NCBI GenBank assembly: GCA_900547275.1
Contig: URGA01000022.1
Location: forward strand, 1-26,292
DNA: 26,292 nucleotides
Reading direction: 5' to 3'
From: an uncultured Oscillospiraceae bacterium
Lineage (GTDB): Bacteria > Bacillota > Clostridia > Oscillospirales > Acutalibacteraceae
The notes under the pieces are model-generated. The model had not been told where the DNA came from, did no database searches, and was given only the letters and a program-made list of their open reading frames with translations. How positions within the stretch are numbered: position 1 is the stretch's first letter; every line of letters begins with the position of its first letter. The translations under genes and the position numbers were made by a program. Shown in pieces: positions 14,614 to 22,629 of the stretch.

Positions 14614-17217
14614 ATGAAAGCAAAGCGAGTTGTTTCGGTTATTTTTGCTGTACTGTTTTCCATTGTTTTTATTGCGGCTGTAGGTTTCGGTATATTTCTT
14701 GTTGTTTATACGCCTACGCTTACCGCTGATTTTTCGGTAAAGACGGGCGAGGTTACAGACGGCGCTTCAGGCTATCTTTACGGTATTGCTCAAAACGGTG
14801 TTCCGTCTGAAACGATGACTGACAGTGTTGATATAAGTACTGTATCTCAGAAGGTTACCGGCGGGCTTCAGCATCCCGTGGGCGATATTTCAGATGTGGA
14901 AACCCAACTTACAAATACCGATTATAATGTTGTTTATCTTCAGGATTCATACGATACCTGGTATTATGCCAACGATGATATAATGGCTGCAAGAAAAGCA
15001 GGCGAATATGACTGGCAGAAGTTTATCAGCGAGGACTATTTTCCGAGAGTTGAAAAAGCAGTAAAGACTTTGTCGGCTTCAAAAAGCGCCGACAAGACCG
15101 TATACTGCTTGTATAATGAATGCGACAACGGTGTATGGTTCGGAACGACTGTTAAAGATAGAAGTAATGAGGAATACGGCGTTGGAGCAAAGTATGATGA
15201 AGAGGGCAGAGAGAACTTTTATTCTGCCTGGAAGCAGACATACGATCTGGTGCGCTCAATAGACCCGGACGCTTTAATCGGCGGTCCCGGATTTTATGAA
15301 TATGACCACGATAAAATAAGCTCTTTTCTTGAGTACTGCAAGGAAAATAACTGCCTGCCGGATATTATGATTTACCATGAACTGGCGGATAACAGCGTTT
15401 ATCTCTGGCAGGATAATGTTGCGGATTACCGCCAAATGGAAAAGGATATGGGAATGGCTGAACTTCCCATTATTGTAACCGAATACGGACGAATGAAGGA
15501 CAACGGTCTGCCGGGAAAAATGGTTCAGTATATAACCCAGATAGAGACAAGCAAAGTTTATGCAGATAATGCCTTTTGGCGGCTTGCAAATAATCTCTGC
15601 GATGTTGCGGCTGACGATAACTGCCCTAATTCCAATTGGTGGTTATACAAATGGTATACTGATATGCAGGGCTCCACGGTACAGATTGACTACAACGACC
15701 TGTTCCGCTCAAATGTGGGCAAGTGGCTTTCCGGCAACGCACCTCTGCGTTCCCAGGGCTTTATGGGCGTTGTAACAATCACCGATGACAATCAGAAAAT
15801 AGAAGCAGTTTGCGGAGGAAGATCCGGCGATGCTGAACTGAGACTTGACAATCTGGACGCTGTTGGACTGGACGGAAAAAAAGTAGGAGTTTATATTGAA
15901 GAGAGCGTTTATCAAGGACTGTCAGGTGTTGTTAGTTCCCCCGTATGCGTTAAGTATTATACCGCAAATGTAAAAGACGGAAGTCTTGAAATAAAATTTG
16001 ATAAAATGGACGAAGGCAACGCTTATCATGTTATCGTAAGCGCAGTTGATATTCCTGAAGAAGATTATGAAAACAGTAACCTGCCTCTTCGTTTTGAAGC
16101 CGAAGAGGGAGATTTGCTGGGAACAGCGTATACATACGAAAGCGCTTACGCCACTACCGGTGAAAAAGAAGGCATGGTAGGCGGAATTGAAAGCGAAGGC
16201 AGCGGAGTGAAAATGACAATCAAGGCTCCTGCTGACGGCGACTATGTTTTGCAGGTAATATACGGCAAGGCTAACGACGGCAAGGACAGCGATGAGCGCA
16301 GAAACGGCAAGATGAATATCAGTATTGACGGCAAAAATACTCAGCTGGATTTGTCCAATACAATTAAGAGCGAATATACCGACTATGTAAGTCTGCCCGT
16401 AACGCTTACTAAGGGAAAACATACTGTTGAGATGACTTATGCAGACGGCACGTTCGTTGTTGACAGCGTGTTGCTTTCGCCGAGTACCGAAGAAAAGCAA
16501 ATCTACGTTTTTGCCGACACTGATTACACCTATGAGGAAAAGACAGCGTTTCTTGCTGTTGCAGAAAATGACGGTTATTATGAATTAACAGGAAAAGCAG
16601 ATACTGAATTTACTGTTTTTGACGCTCAGGGCAAAACGGATAATGAGGGAAAAGCGGTGGTTTATCTTCGCCGCGGGCTCAATACGGTTGTGTTTGACGG
16701 TAATATAGATAATGCCTTCAATCTCTCTTATTCATCTTACGGAACCGGCGCTTGCTCGATTAAAGCGACTGATGAAAAGACAGAACCGATTGCTGTACTA
16801 AAACCTGCTGATTTCTCCCTTGCCGGCGGTGCAAAGATTGAAAAATCAGGGAACACAGAGTATATAACAGGTATTACTTCCTCCTCCGGCAGTGCTTCGG
16901 TTACAGTAAATGCTCCGGAAAGCGGAAAGTATTTTATTACAATAACATATGCAAATAATGATGAAGGCGGCTACCACGATTACAACGTAGACCTTGTCGA
17001 GCGCTATGTGACAATAAACTGCGGCTCAGACAGCGAAGATGTCTGGTGCAGAAATACATACTGCTGGGATACTTATAAAACCGTTACCGCCGTTGTTCAG
17101 CTGAAAAAGGGAAGCAACAAACTTACCCTTACCAACAGCGGAAACACAAAATTCAACGGCAAAGAAACTGAAATTCCCCGAATTTCATCAATAAGCGTAG
17201 AAAAGCCTGTAGTTTAA
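14614..17217 (+). CDS. Membrane-anchored clan GH-A-like glycoside hydrolase with carbohydrate-binding modules
   Basis: 867 residues. An N-terminal hydrophobic segment (about 5-32) without a clear cleavage site suggests a signal anchor, with the rest outside the cell. The catalytic part (about 50-400) looks like a (beta/alpha)8 clan GH-A barrel: VYCLYNECDNG puts a candidate acid/base Glu at 169 after Asn, and IIVTEYGRM puts a candidate nucleophile Glu at 290. GH39-like or a related family is possible; I cannot fix the family. LPLRFEAEEGDL (about 487-498) begins a CBM6/CBM35-like module (to about 625), and a second similar beta-sandwich module runs from about 730 to the end, with KGSNKLTLTNSGN. 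It has an AAGGAGG site, no sortase motif, and a strong terminator directly after. It could trim a plant or host glycan at the cell surface. Confidence 0.7.
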   Translation: MKAKRVVSVIFAVLFSIVFIAAVGFGIFLVVYTPTLTADFSVKTGEVTDGASGYLYGIAQNGVPSETMTDSVDISTVSQKVTGGLQHPVGDISDVETQLTNTDYNVVYLQDSYDTWYYANDDIMAARKAGEYDWQKFISEDYFPRVEKAVKTLSASKSADKTVYCLYNECDNGVWFGTTVKDRSNEEYGVGAKYDEEGRENFYSAWKQTYDLVRSIDPDALIGGPGFYEYDHDKISSFLEYCKENNCLPDIMIYHELADNSVYLWQDNVADYRQMEKDMGMAELPIIVTEYGRMKDNGLPGKMVQYITQIETSKVYADNAFWRLANNLCDVAADDNCPNSNWWLYKWYTDMQGSTVQIDYNDLFRSNVGKWLSGNAPLRSQGFMGVVTITDDNQKIEAVCGGRSGDAELRLDNLDAVGLDGKKVGVYIEESVYQGLSGVVSSPVCVKYYTANVKDGSLEIKFDKMDEGNAYHVIVSAVDIPEEDYENSNLPLRFEAEEGDLLGTAYTYESAYATTGEKEGMVGGIESEGSGVKMTIKAPADGDYVLQVIYGKANDGKDSDERRNGKMNISIDGKNTQLDLSNTIKSEYTDYVSLPVTLTKGKHTVEMTYADGTFVVDSVLLSPSTEEKQIYVFADTDYTYEEKTAFLAVAENDGYYELTGKADTEFTVFDAQGKTDNEGKAVVYLRRGLNTVVFDGNIDNAFNLSYSSYGTGACSIKATDEKTEPIAVLKPADFSLAGGAKIEKSGNTEYITGITSSSGSASVTVNAPESGKYFITITYANNDEGGYHDYNVDLVERYVTINCGSDSEDVWCRNTYCWDTYKTVTAVVQLKKGSNKLTLTNSGNTKFNGKETEIPRISSISVEKPVV

Positions 17218-17222
17218 CGAAT

Positions 17223-17257
17223 AAACCTCCCGACAAATTTTATCGGGAGGTTTTGTT
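17223..17257 (+). terminator. Terminator of the glycosidase gene
   Basis: AAACCTCCCGA (17223-17233) pairs with TCGGGAGGTTT (17243-17253), followed by more U. The stem is perfect and starts a few bases after the stop codon. Confidence 0.92.
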
Positions 17258-17281
17258 AATTTATTTATTTTGTGATAATAT
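17253..17281 (+). promoter_or_regulatory. Possible plus-strand promoter facing the 45-aa microprotein gene
   Basis: TTGTTA (17253-17258), a 17-base spacer and TAATAT (17276-17281) sit right after the glycosidase terminator. A transcript from about 17288 would meet the hairpin at 17303-17342 and could end there, or run on antisense to the microprotein mRNA. The area is AT-rich, so this may be chance. Confidence 0.3.
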
Positions 17282-17302
17282 ATGCAATTTAATAAATACA
17301 GC

Positions 17303-17342
17303 AAAAAAAAGAAGCGGCATTGAGGACAATGCTGCTTCTTTT
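17303..17342 (-). terminator. Terminator of the 45-aa microprotein gene
   Basis: GAAGCGGCATTG (17311-17322) pairs with CAATGCTGCTTC (17327-17338) around a 4-base loop, extended by A-T pairs on both sides. On the minus strand it ends in a run of eight U, 20 bases after the stop codon. It could also work in the plus direction, with a weaker tail. Confidence 0.85.
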
Positions 17343-17360
17343 ATGTAATTATTTACAGTA

Positions 17361-17498
17361 TTATTTACGAAGAATTGCGAAACCTAAATCAATAGCGCCT
17401 CCGATAATGCGGCTGGTGCGGTGCATTCCCAGTGTTTCCGTGATCCAAAGAATGATAAGAGCCACAAGAATGGCAATGATGAGTGTCTGTTCTGTCAT
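17361..17498 (-). CDS. Small membrane protein, 45 aa, unknown
   Basis: A complete single-gene unit: promoter at 17526-17553, a near-perfect AAAAGGAGG site (17506-17514), an ATG 7 bases later at 17498, and a strong terminator just after the stop. The peptide has one transmembrane segment (about residues 6-21, LIIAILVALIILWITE), then a short polar loop with His26, Arg27 and Arg30, then an amphipathic C-terminal stretch (31-45) ending in Leu-Arg-Lys. I do not recognise a family. A small membrane regulator or a type I toxin-like peptide is possible. It is divergent from the sodium-pump genes oadG-oadB, so it might also be an accessory subunit. Confidence 0.7.
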   Translation of the reverse strand: MTEQTLIIAILVALIILWITETLGMHRTSRIIGGAIDLGFAILRK

Positions 17499-17525
17499 AA
17501 GTCAGCCTCCTTTTGGTACAATAGT

Positions 17526-17553
17526 ATTATATACTATTTCAAAAATAAATCAA
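17526..17553 (-). promoter_or_regulatory. Promoter of the 45-aa microprotein, overlapped by a dyad
   Basis: On the minus strand TTGATT (17548-17553), a 16-base spacer and a perfect TATAAT (17526-17531). The inverted repeat AATAGTA-N5-TACTATT (17520-17538) covers the -10 box and could be a repressor site. Confidence 0.6.
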
Positions 17554-17559
17554 GACTTA

Positions 17560-17589
17560 GACGATATTTTATACACATTGACGATATTT
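17560..17589. repeat. Direct repeat GACGATATTT between divergent promoters
   Basis: GACGATATTT occurs at 17560-17569 and again at 17580-17589, exactly 20 bases apart, so both copies face the same side of the helix. The pair lies between the microprotein promoter and the oadG promoter, which fits a regulator acting on one or both. Confidence 0.45.
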
Positions 17590-17609
17590 GATAAAATTAG
17601 TCTTTCAAG

Positions 17610-17638
17610 TTGAAAAATAATGGGAATTGTTTTATAAT
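17610..17638 (+). promoter_or_regulatory. Promoter of oadG-oadB
   Basis: TTGAAA (17610-17615), a 17-base spacer and a perfect TATAAT (17633-17638). The start would be near 17645, giving a leader of about 25 bases. Confidence 0.75.
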
Positions 17639-17670
17639 ATTTGTGAATTTTTGATAATGGGGGAATTTTG

Positions 17671-18099
17671 ATGAATCCAATTCCTATGGTTGTTGCAGAT
17701 ACAAGCGCTACTTTTACAGCAACTGTTGTAGTTGCAGGCGTTGGTATTGTTATTGCAATGTTGCTCTTGCTGATTTTGGTTTTCTACGCTTTCGGTAAAG
17801 TAGTTTCCGGCGCAGAAAACTCATCCAAAAAGCACAAAATGGAAAAGATGGAAAAAGAAATGGAAAATGAACCTTCTGCACCGCCTGTTGTAAAGGCTGC
17901 AAAACCCGCCGCTCCAAAAGCTCCCGTTGTTCAAAACGGTATCAGCGACGAGATTGTTGCAGTAATCAGCGCTGCGGTTGCCGCCAGTGAAGGCGGTTCT
18001 GCGGTTATTCGCTCAATCCGCGCCGCTAAGCAGAACACAGTGGGCTCGCGTAATCCGTGGGCAGCGGCTGCAGTGTTTGAAAACACCAGACCGTTTTAA
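17671..18099 (+). CDS. OadG-family subunit of a sodium-translocating decarboxylase
   Basis: 142 residues. One transmembrane segment near the N-terminus (about 12-38) is followed by a Lys/Glu-rich stretch (KKHKMEKMEKEMENE) and an Ala/Pro/Lys-rich linker (about 70-90). The C-terminal part (about 95-142) has SDEIVAVISAAVAASEGG and ends in an Arg-rich segment and NPWAAAAVFENTRPF, a form I know from clostridial OadG/MmdD-type subunits. It would hold the decarboxylase at the membrane subunit. ATG 17671 is preferred over TTG 17668 because the GGGGGA site is 6 bases away. There is no biotin attachment motif (MKM), so it is not the biotin carrier. It is cotranscribed with the beta subunit 15 bases downstream. 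Confidence 0.8.
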   Translation: MNPIPMVVADTSATFTATVVVAGVGIVIAMLLLLILVFYAFGKVVSGAENSSKKHKMEKMEKEMENEPSAPPVVKAAKPAAPKAPVVQNGISDEIVAVISAAVAASEGGSAVIRSIRAAKQNTVGSRNPWAAAAVFENTRPF

Positions 18100-18114
18100 C
18101 AGGAGGGAAGTATA

Positions 18115-19335
18115 ATGTTAGAAATTTTACAGGGCGTTTGGGGCGCCGTTGTAGACATATTTACCAATTCCGGTTATGCCTACTTCTTTACCGCTGAAGG
18201 CGGTTACAAAAACGCTATAATGCTGTTGATATCATTCGTGTTCCTGTATCTCGGCATTAAAAAAGGCTTTGAGCCTCTGCTTATGATTCCCATCGCTTTC
18301 GGTATGCTTCTTGCAAATATTCCCGAAGCAAACCTTGCGGTTCAATACCACGATATCCAGGGATTTATAGACCTTTTGGCAGGCAGACTTACCGACGCTT
18401 CAGGCAATGTTCTTACGCCCGGTCTGATTGACTTCCTGTATTTCGGCGTAAAAGCAGGAATTTATCCGCCTCTGATCTTCCTCGGTATCGGCGCAATGAC
18501 GGACTTCGCTCCGCTTATTGCTAATCCCAGCAGCTTCATTCTCGGCGCTGCTGCTCAGTTCGGTATCTTTATCACATACGTAGGTGCTATCCTGCTTGGA
18601 TTTAATCCTCAGGAAGCAGGTTCCATCGCTATCATCGGCGGTGCTGACGGTCCTACCGCTATTTTCGTAACATCAAAACTTGCTCCGGCGTTGCTGGGTA
18701 CAATTGCCGTTGCCGCTTATTCGTATATGGCTCTTGTTCCTATTATTCAGCCGCCTATCATGCGTGCACTGACAACGAAGAAAGAGCGCAGCGTTGTAAT
18801 GGGCACTCTTCGTCCCGTTTCAAAGCTTGAAAAGATTTTGTTCCCAATCATGGTTACAGTAATCGTTTCTCTTCTTCTTCCGGATGCCGCTTCTCTCGTT
18901 GGTATGCTTATGTTCGGTAACCTTCTTAAAGAAAGCGGAAGAACAGAGCGTATTGCCAAGGCGGCTCAGAATGAACTGATGAATATTATCACAATCCTTC
19001 TGGGACTGTCTGTTGGTGCAACAACATCTGCTTCAACATTCCTTAACTGGAACACTATTAAAATCGTATTCCTTGGTCTTATTGCATTCTGCTTCGGAAC
19101 TGCGTTCGGCGTTCTGTTCGGAAAGCTTATGTATCTGTTTACAAAGGGCAAGGTAAATCCGCTTATCGGTTCAGCAGGCGTATCTGCTGTTCCTATGGCA
19201 GCCCGTGTAAGCCAGAAGGTAGGCCAGAAAGAAAATCCGTCAAACTTCCTGCTGATGCACGCTATGGGACCCAACGTTTCTGGTGTTATCGGTTCTGCTG
19301 TTGCTGCAGGTGTTCTGCTTACTCTGCTTGGTTGA
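18115..19335 (+). CDS. oadB: Beta subunit of sodium-translocating decarboxylase
   Basis: 406 residues, the usual size. This integral membrane subunit decarboxylates carboxybiotin and exports sodium ions. It shows many hydrophobic segments, FLGIGAMTDFAPLIANP, the signature IIGGADGPTAIF (173-184, with the conserved Asp at 178), and the C-terminal NPLIGSAGVSAVPMAARV and HAMGPNVSGVIGSAVAAG. The pump could belong to oxaloacetate, methylmalonyl-CoA or glutaconyl-CoA decarboxylase; the beta subunit alone does not decide. The carboxyltransferase and biotin carrier are not in this window. The start has a strong AGGAGGG site. Confidence 0.92.
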   Translation: MLEILQGVWGAVVDIFTNSGYAYFFTAEGGYKNAIMLLISFVFLYLGIKKGFEPLLMIPIAFGMLLANIPEANLAVQYHDIQGFIDLLAGRLTDASGNVLTPGLIDFLYFGVKAGIYPPLIFLGIGAMTDFAPLIANPSSFILGAAAQFGIFITYVGAILLGFNPQEAGSIAIIGGADGPTAIFVTSKLAPALLGTIAVAAYSYMALVPIIQPPIMRALTTKKERSVVMGTLRPVSKLEKILFPIMVTVIVSLLLPDAASLVGMLMFGNLLKESGRTERIAKAAQNELMNIITILLGLSVGATTSASTFLNWNTIKIVFLGLIAFCFGTAFGVLFGKLMYLFTKGKVNPLIGSAGVSAVPMAARVSQKVGQKENPSNFLLMHAMGPNVSGVIGSAVAAGVLLTLLG

Positions 19336-19385
19336 TTTTAGAAAATCACCGGCGGAAAGCCAGCGGTTATATTCACATTTGATGA

Positions 19386-19419
19386 AAAGCACCGACCGGA
19401 GAATTCCGGCTGGTGCTTT
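19386..19419 (+). terminator. Hairpin after oadB
   Basis: AAAGCACCGACCGG pairs with CCGGCTGGTGCTTT (one mismatch, loop AGAATT). The stem is strong, but the following bases (GCTGTACTTT) are a poor U-run. It is probably the end of the oadGB mRNA. Between here and pcrA (19545) I see only a 10-base palindrome AGTCATGACT (19492-19501) and no confident promoter. Confidence 0.6.
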
Positions 19420-19544
19420 GCTGTACTTTAACAGTTTTCGCTAATATTGTTTGCGGGGTGTTTTTATCCTTTGCGTGTGTTAAGTTGTTAAAGTCATGAC
19501 TAAAAGAGCATTTAGTAATTTAGTATTTATAGGAGTACATAGCG

Positions 19545-21746
19545 ATGGCATTAAATGAAATGCAGCAAAAAGCGGTTAATCATACCGAGGGCCCACTGCT
19601 TATTTTGGCGGGCGCGGGCTCAGGCAAAACCACGGTGCTGGTCAACAGAGTTCAGCATATTATCGGCGACGGATATGCCGAGCCGTGGCAGGTTCTTGCA
19701 ATAACATTTACTAATAAGGCGGCAGGTGAAATCAGAGAGCGACTTCTTAATACAGTTGGACCTCAGGCTCAGGACATCTGGGCTTATACCTTCCATTCAT
19801 GCTGCGCCAGAATTTTGCGCCGTTTCGGCGAAAGATTGGGATATTCAAATCATTTTACGATTTATGACACGGATGACAGCCGCAGAGTTATGAAGCATTG
19901 TCAGAAACAGCTTGGAATTGATGACAAGTTTCTTAATCATCGCTCTATCCTTTCTGAGATAAGCCATGCCAAGGACAGCCTTATCGGCGTTCAGGAATAT
20001 CAGGCAAGCTCTGTAAACGATTTTCGCAAGGGCAAGATTGGCCAGTGCTATGAGCTTTACCAGAAAGAGCTTTTGGCATCTGACGCAATGGATTTTGACG
20101 ATATGATATTCAATACTGTTCGTCTGCTTCAGGAAAACGACGACGTGCGCGAACTCTACCAGAACCAGTTTAAATACGTAATGGTAGACGAGTATCAGGA
20201 TACGAACCACGCTCAGTATGTTTTAACGTCAATACTTGCGGATAAATATAAAAATATTTGCGTTGTGGGCGATGACGACCAGTCGATTTACCGCTTCAGA
20301 GGCGCAACCATTGAAAATATTCTTTCCTTTGAAGAACATTATCATAACGCTACCGTAATCCGTCTTGAGCAGAATTACCGTTCTACACAAAATATTCTTG
20401 ACGGAGCAAACGCAGTTATTTCAAACAACAAGAAACGAAAGGGTAAAAGGCTCTGGACGGACGCAGGCGCAGGCGAAAAAATCATTTTTAATACCGCCAA
20501 AAATGAGGCGGACGAGTCCTCTTTCATCGTTGATGAAATTTTAAAGAACGTAAAATCGGGGCGCAAAATGAGCGACCACGCAGTGCTGTACAGAATGAAT
20601 GCCCAGTCGCGAAATATTGAAATTGCGCTGACAAAAAGCGGAATTCCTCACAAGGTTATCGGCGGCCACCGCTTCTTTGACCGCAAGGAAATCAAGGATA
20701 TTACGGCGTATTTTGCGCTTATCAACAACACTGCTGACAATGTTCGTCTTCAGCGTATTATCAACGTGCCGAAGCGCGCTATCGGCGCAACAACTGTTGA
20801 GCACGTTCTTGAGATAAGCGCAGGCCTCGGCATATCTGCTTTTGAAGTTTGCCAGAGAAGCGACGAGTTTCAGAAGACAGCAAGAAGCGCCCAGAAATTA
20901 AAAGATTTTGCGGCGCTTATAACGTATTTCCAGCAGTGTTTGGCAGACGGAATGACCCTCAGCGACTTGCTTCAGGAAATTCTTGAAAAGACAAAATATT
21001 CGGATTATCTCAATGAGGATGACCCTGAAAAATACGACGACAGAATCAACAATATCAAGGAACTTTCTTCAATGTTTATCAAATATCAGGAGGAAAATCC
21101 TGAGTTTGAACTTTCTGATTTTCTTGAGGACGTTGCGCTTGTAACGGATATTGACTCTTATAACAGCGACGAGGATTCTGTTGTGCTTATGACCTTACAT
21201 TCTGCAAAGGGTCTTGAATTTCCGATCGTTTTCATTCCGGGTATGGAAGAGGGTATCTTCCCGGGAAGCCAGTCTATGTACAGCGAAGAAGATATGGAAG
21301 AGGAACGCCGCCTTGCTTATGTAGGTATTACCAGAGCAAGGGAAAAATTATATCTTATCAACGCCCAGCAGCGTATGCTTTACGGAACCACTTCCAGAAA
21401 TCCCGCTTCCCGCTTTCTCCGTGAAATTCCCGAAAATGTTACTGAAGACGTTACTGTCAGAATGTTTTCAAGTTCTTCTTTCGGCGGCAGAAAGATCGGC
21501 GGGGAAACTCAGAAAAGTTCTTATGCTCACCGCTTCGGCCAGAGCGGCCATACCACGGGAAAATCAGCGCCGTCAGCTCCTGCGGGCTCTTATTCTGCAG
21601 GCGACACGGTGCGCCATAAGACGTTCGGCACAGGCGTAATACTGTCAGTTCAGCCCATGGGCAACGACACTTTGCTTGAGGTGGCGTTTGACAAGGCGGG
21701 CACAAAGAAGATGATGGCAAATTTTGCGCGGCTTGAAAAAGTTTGA
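19545..21746 (+). CDS. pcrA: ATP-dependent DNA helicase PcrA (UvrD/Rep family)
   Basis: 3'-5' superfamily 1A helicase for DNA repair and for clearing replication forks. 733 residues, usual length. Motif Q (NEMQQKAV) is near the start. Walker A GAGSGKTT is at 23-30, with Lys28. ITFTNKAAGEIRER (Ia), DEYQDTNHAQY (II), VGDDDQSIYRFRGA (III), EQNYRST (IV), LMTLHSAKGLEFPIVFIPG (V) and RRLAYVGITRAREKLYL (VI) follow in order. The C-terminus has the PcrA-type Tudor-like fold, with GDTVRHKTFGTGVI and FARLEKV. The start is supported by AGGAG about 10 bases upstream. No ligA follows, unlike the common pcrA-ligA order in other Firmicutes. Confidence 0.97.
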   Translation: MALNEMQQKAVNHTEGPLLILAGAGSGKTTVLVNRVQHIIGDGYAEPWQVLAITFTNKAAGEIRERLLNTVGPQAQDIWAYTFHSCCARILRRFGERLGYSNHFTIYDTDDSRRVMKHCQKQLGIDDKFLNHRSILSEISHAKDSLIGVQEYQASSVNDFRKGKIGQCYELYQKELLASDAMDFDDMIFNTVRLLQENDDVRELYQNQFKYVMVDEYQDTNHAQYVLTSILADKYKNICVVGDDDQSIYRFRGATIENILSFEEHYHNATVIRLEQNYRSTQNILDGANAVISNNKKRKGKRLWTDAGAGEKIIFNTAKNEADESSFIVDEILKNVKSGRKMSDHAVLYRMNAQSRNIEIALTKSGIPHKVIGGHRFFDRKEIKDITAYFALINNTADNVRLQRIINVPKRAIGATTVEHVLEISAGLGISAFEVCQRSDEFQKTARSAQKLKDFAALITYFQQCLADGMTLSDLLQEILEKTKYSDYLNEDDPEKYDDRINNIKELSSMFIKYQEENPEFELSDFLEDVALVTDIDSYNSDEDSVVLMTLHSAKGLEFPIVFIPGMEEGIFPGSQSMYSEEDMEEERRLAYVGITRAREKLYLINAQQRMLYGTTSRNPASRFLREIPENVTEDVTVRMFSSSSFGGRKIGGETQKSSYAHRFGQSGHTTGKSAPSAPAGSYSAGDTVRHKTFGTGVILSVQPMGNDTLLEVAFDKAGTKKMMANFARLEKV

Positions 21747-21756
21747 TCAAATAAAT

Positions 21757-21788
21757 TAAGGCAACTCTGAAAAGAGTTGCCTTTTTTC
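21757..21788 (+). terminator. Bidirectional terminator between pcrA and the cysteine-rich gene
   Basis: AAGGCAACTCT (21758-21768) pairs with AGAGTTGCCTT (21773-21783) around GAAA, followed by U on the plus strand. On the minus strand the same stem is followed by TTAATTTATTT, so it can also end the convergent cysteine-rich gene. Confidence 0.88.
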
Positions 21789-21812
21789 GTTTGCGCAGCT
21801 GTATTGGTCAGT

Positions 21813-22622
21813 TTACTTGTCTTTTTTGTCACAGCATACGCAGGGAGAGCAATCGTCTCTGTCCTTTGGGAAAAATTCGTCAACAGGGAATTCGATGTTG
21901 GCGAAAGTTTCGCAGGGATTAGCGGTGTTGCAGTCGCATTCTCTTTCAGGAATGCAGTAATCGTATGCAGGCACTGTCATTTGGACGTCGCGCTCCATCT
22001 GGATTATTGAGAAAAGACCGAGAGTAACGAGAACTGCTTTTGCGGGACGTTCCGGCAAAGTGCAGTTGTCAAGTTTTGACGTTACAGATTGAGGCATTGA
22101 CGAAAGACAGGGGATATGGCAATCGCAGCATCTGATTACGTCAACTGAAAGCACAACAGGGTCAACCGCCTGAACTTTTGCGGACGGATTTGTATACTGG
22201 GGTGCTTCGGGGCAGTCCTGAAGTTCAGAAGCAACATGGCTTACGAATACCTTAACGCTTCCGCTTGAACCGTAAAGGATGCATTTTTTGTTGAAACTTG
22301 TGTAACCTGTTGCAACCATCGGTGCGGTGCATGGAGCCGCGTAGCAGTCAAACGTCAGTTTGAAATAATAGGTAACGTCTACACTGTAAAATCCTTTGTC
22401 AAAGGGCACTTCGTCTACATCTATGCTTACAGCTTCGATTGTGCAGTCACGGCATTTTATCGTAACAGCGTTATCAATCAGAAGCTGTGCGGGTGCATAA
22501 AATGTAACTCTTAAATCCTCCAGGCAGTCTTTGCTGACACAGCTGTCATAAATACGCTTTGTGTCTATGCATACCGCTTCGTTTATGCGTCTTTCACCTG
22601 AGTCAATAATAGGTTCGGGCAT
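21813..22622 (-). CDS. Cysteine-rich conserved clostridial protein, function unknown
   Basis: 269 residues with 22 cysteines, no signal peptide and no membrane segment. The start has GAAGGAG a few bases upstream. The N-terminal part reads EAVCIDTKRIYDSC-x4-C, a style I recall in uncharacterised clostridial proteins. A middle beta-rich region has VDEVPFDKGFYSVDVTYYFK, which slightly resembles SPOCS/DUF3794-type domains of spore proteins. CC and CxC or CxxC pairs cluster at IRCCDCHIPC (about 177-186), ECDCNTANPC and the C-terminal CSPCVCC. It could be a metal-binding or disulphide-crosslinked coat-like protein; that is inference. It lies downstream of malQ on the same strand, after a 103-base leader that can hide its ribosome site. 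Confidence 0.7.
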   Translation of the reverse strand: MPEPIIDSGERRINEAVCIDTKRIYDSCVSKDCLEDLRVTFYAPAQLLIDNAVTIKCRDCTIEAVSIDVDEVPFDKGFYSVDVTYYFKLTFDCYAAPCTAPMVATGYTSFNKKCILYGSSGSVKVFVSHVASELQDCPEAPQYTNPSAKVQAVDPVVLSVDVIRCCDCHIPCLSSMPQSVTSKLDNCTLPERPAKAVLVTLGLFSIIQMERDVQMTVPAYDYCIPERECDCNTANPCETFANIEFPVDEFFPKDRDDCSPCVCCDKKDK

Positions 22623-22629
22623 AACAAAA

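Noticed and set aside
19492..19501. AGTCATGACT palindrome as a LexA site for pcrA
   Set aside because: It does not match the Firmicute LexA consensus (GAAC-N4-GTTC), and no promoter could be placed next to it.
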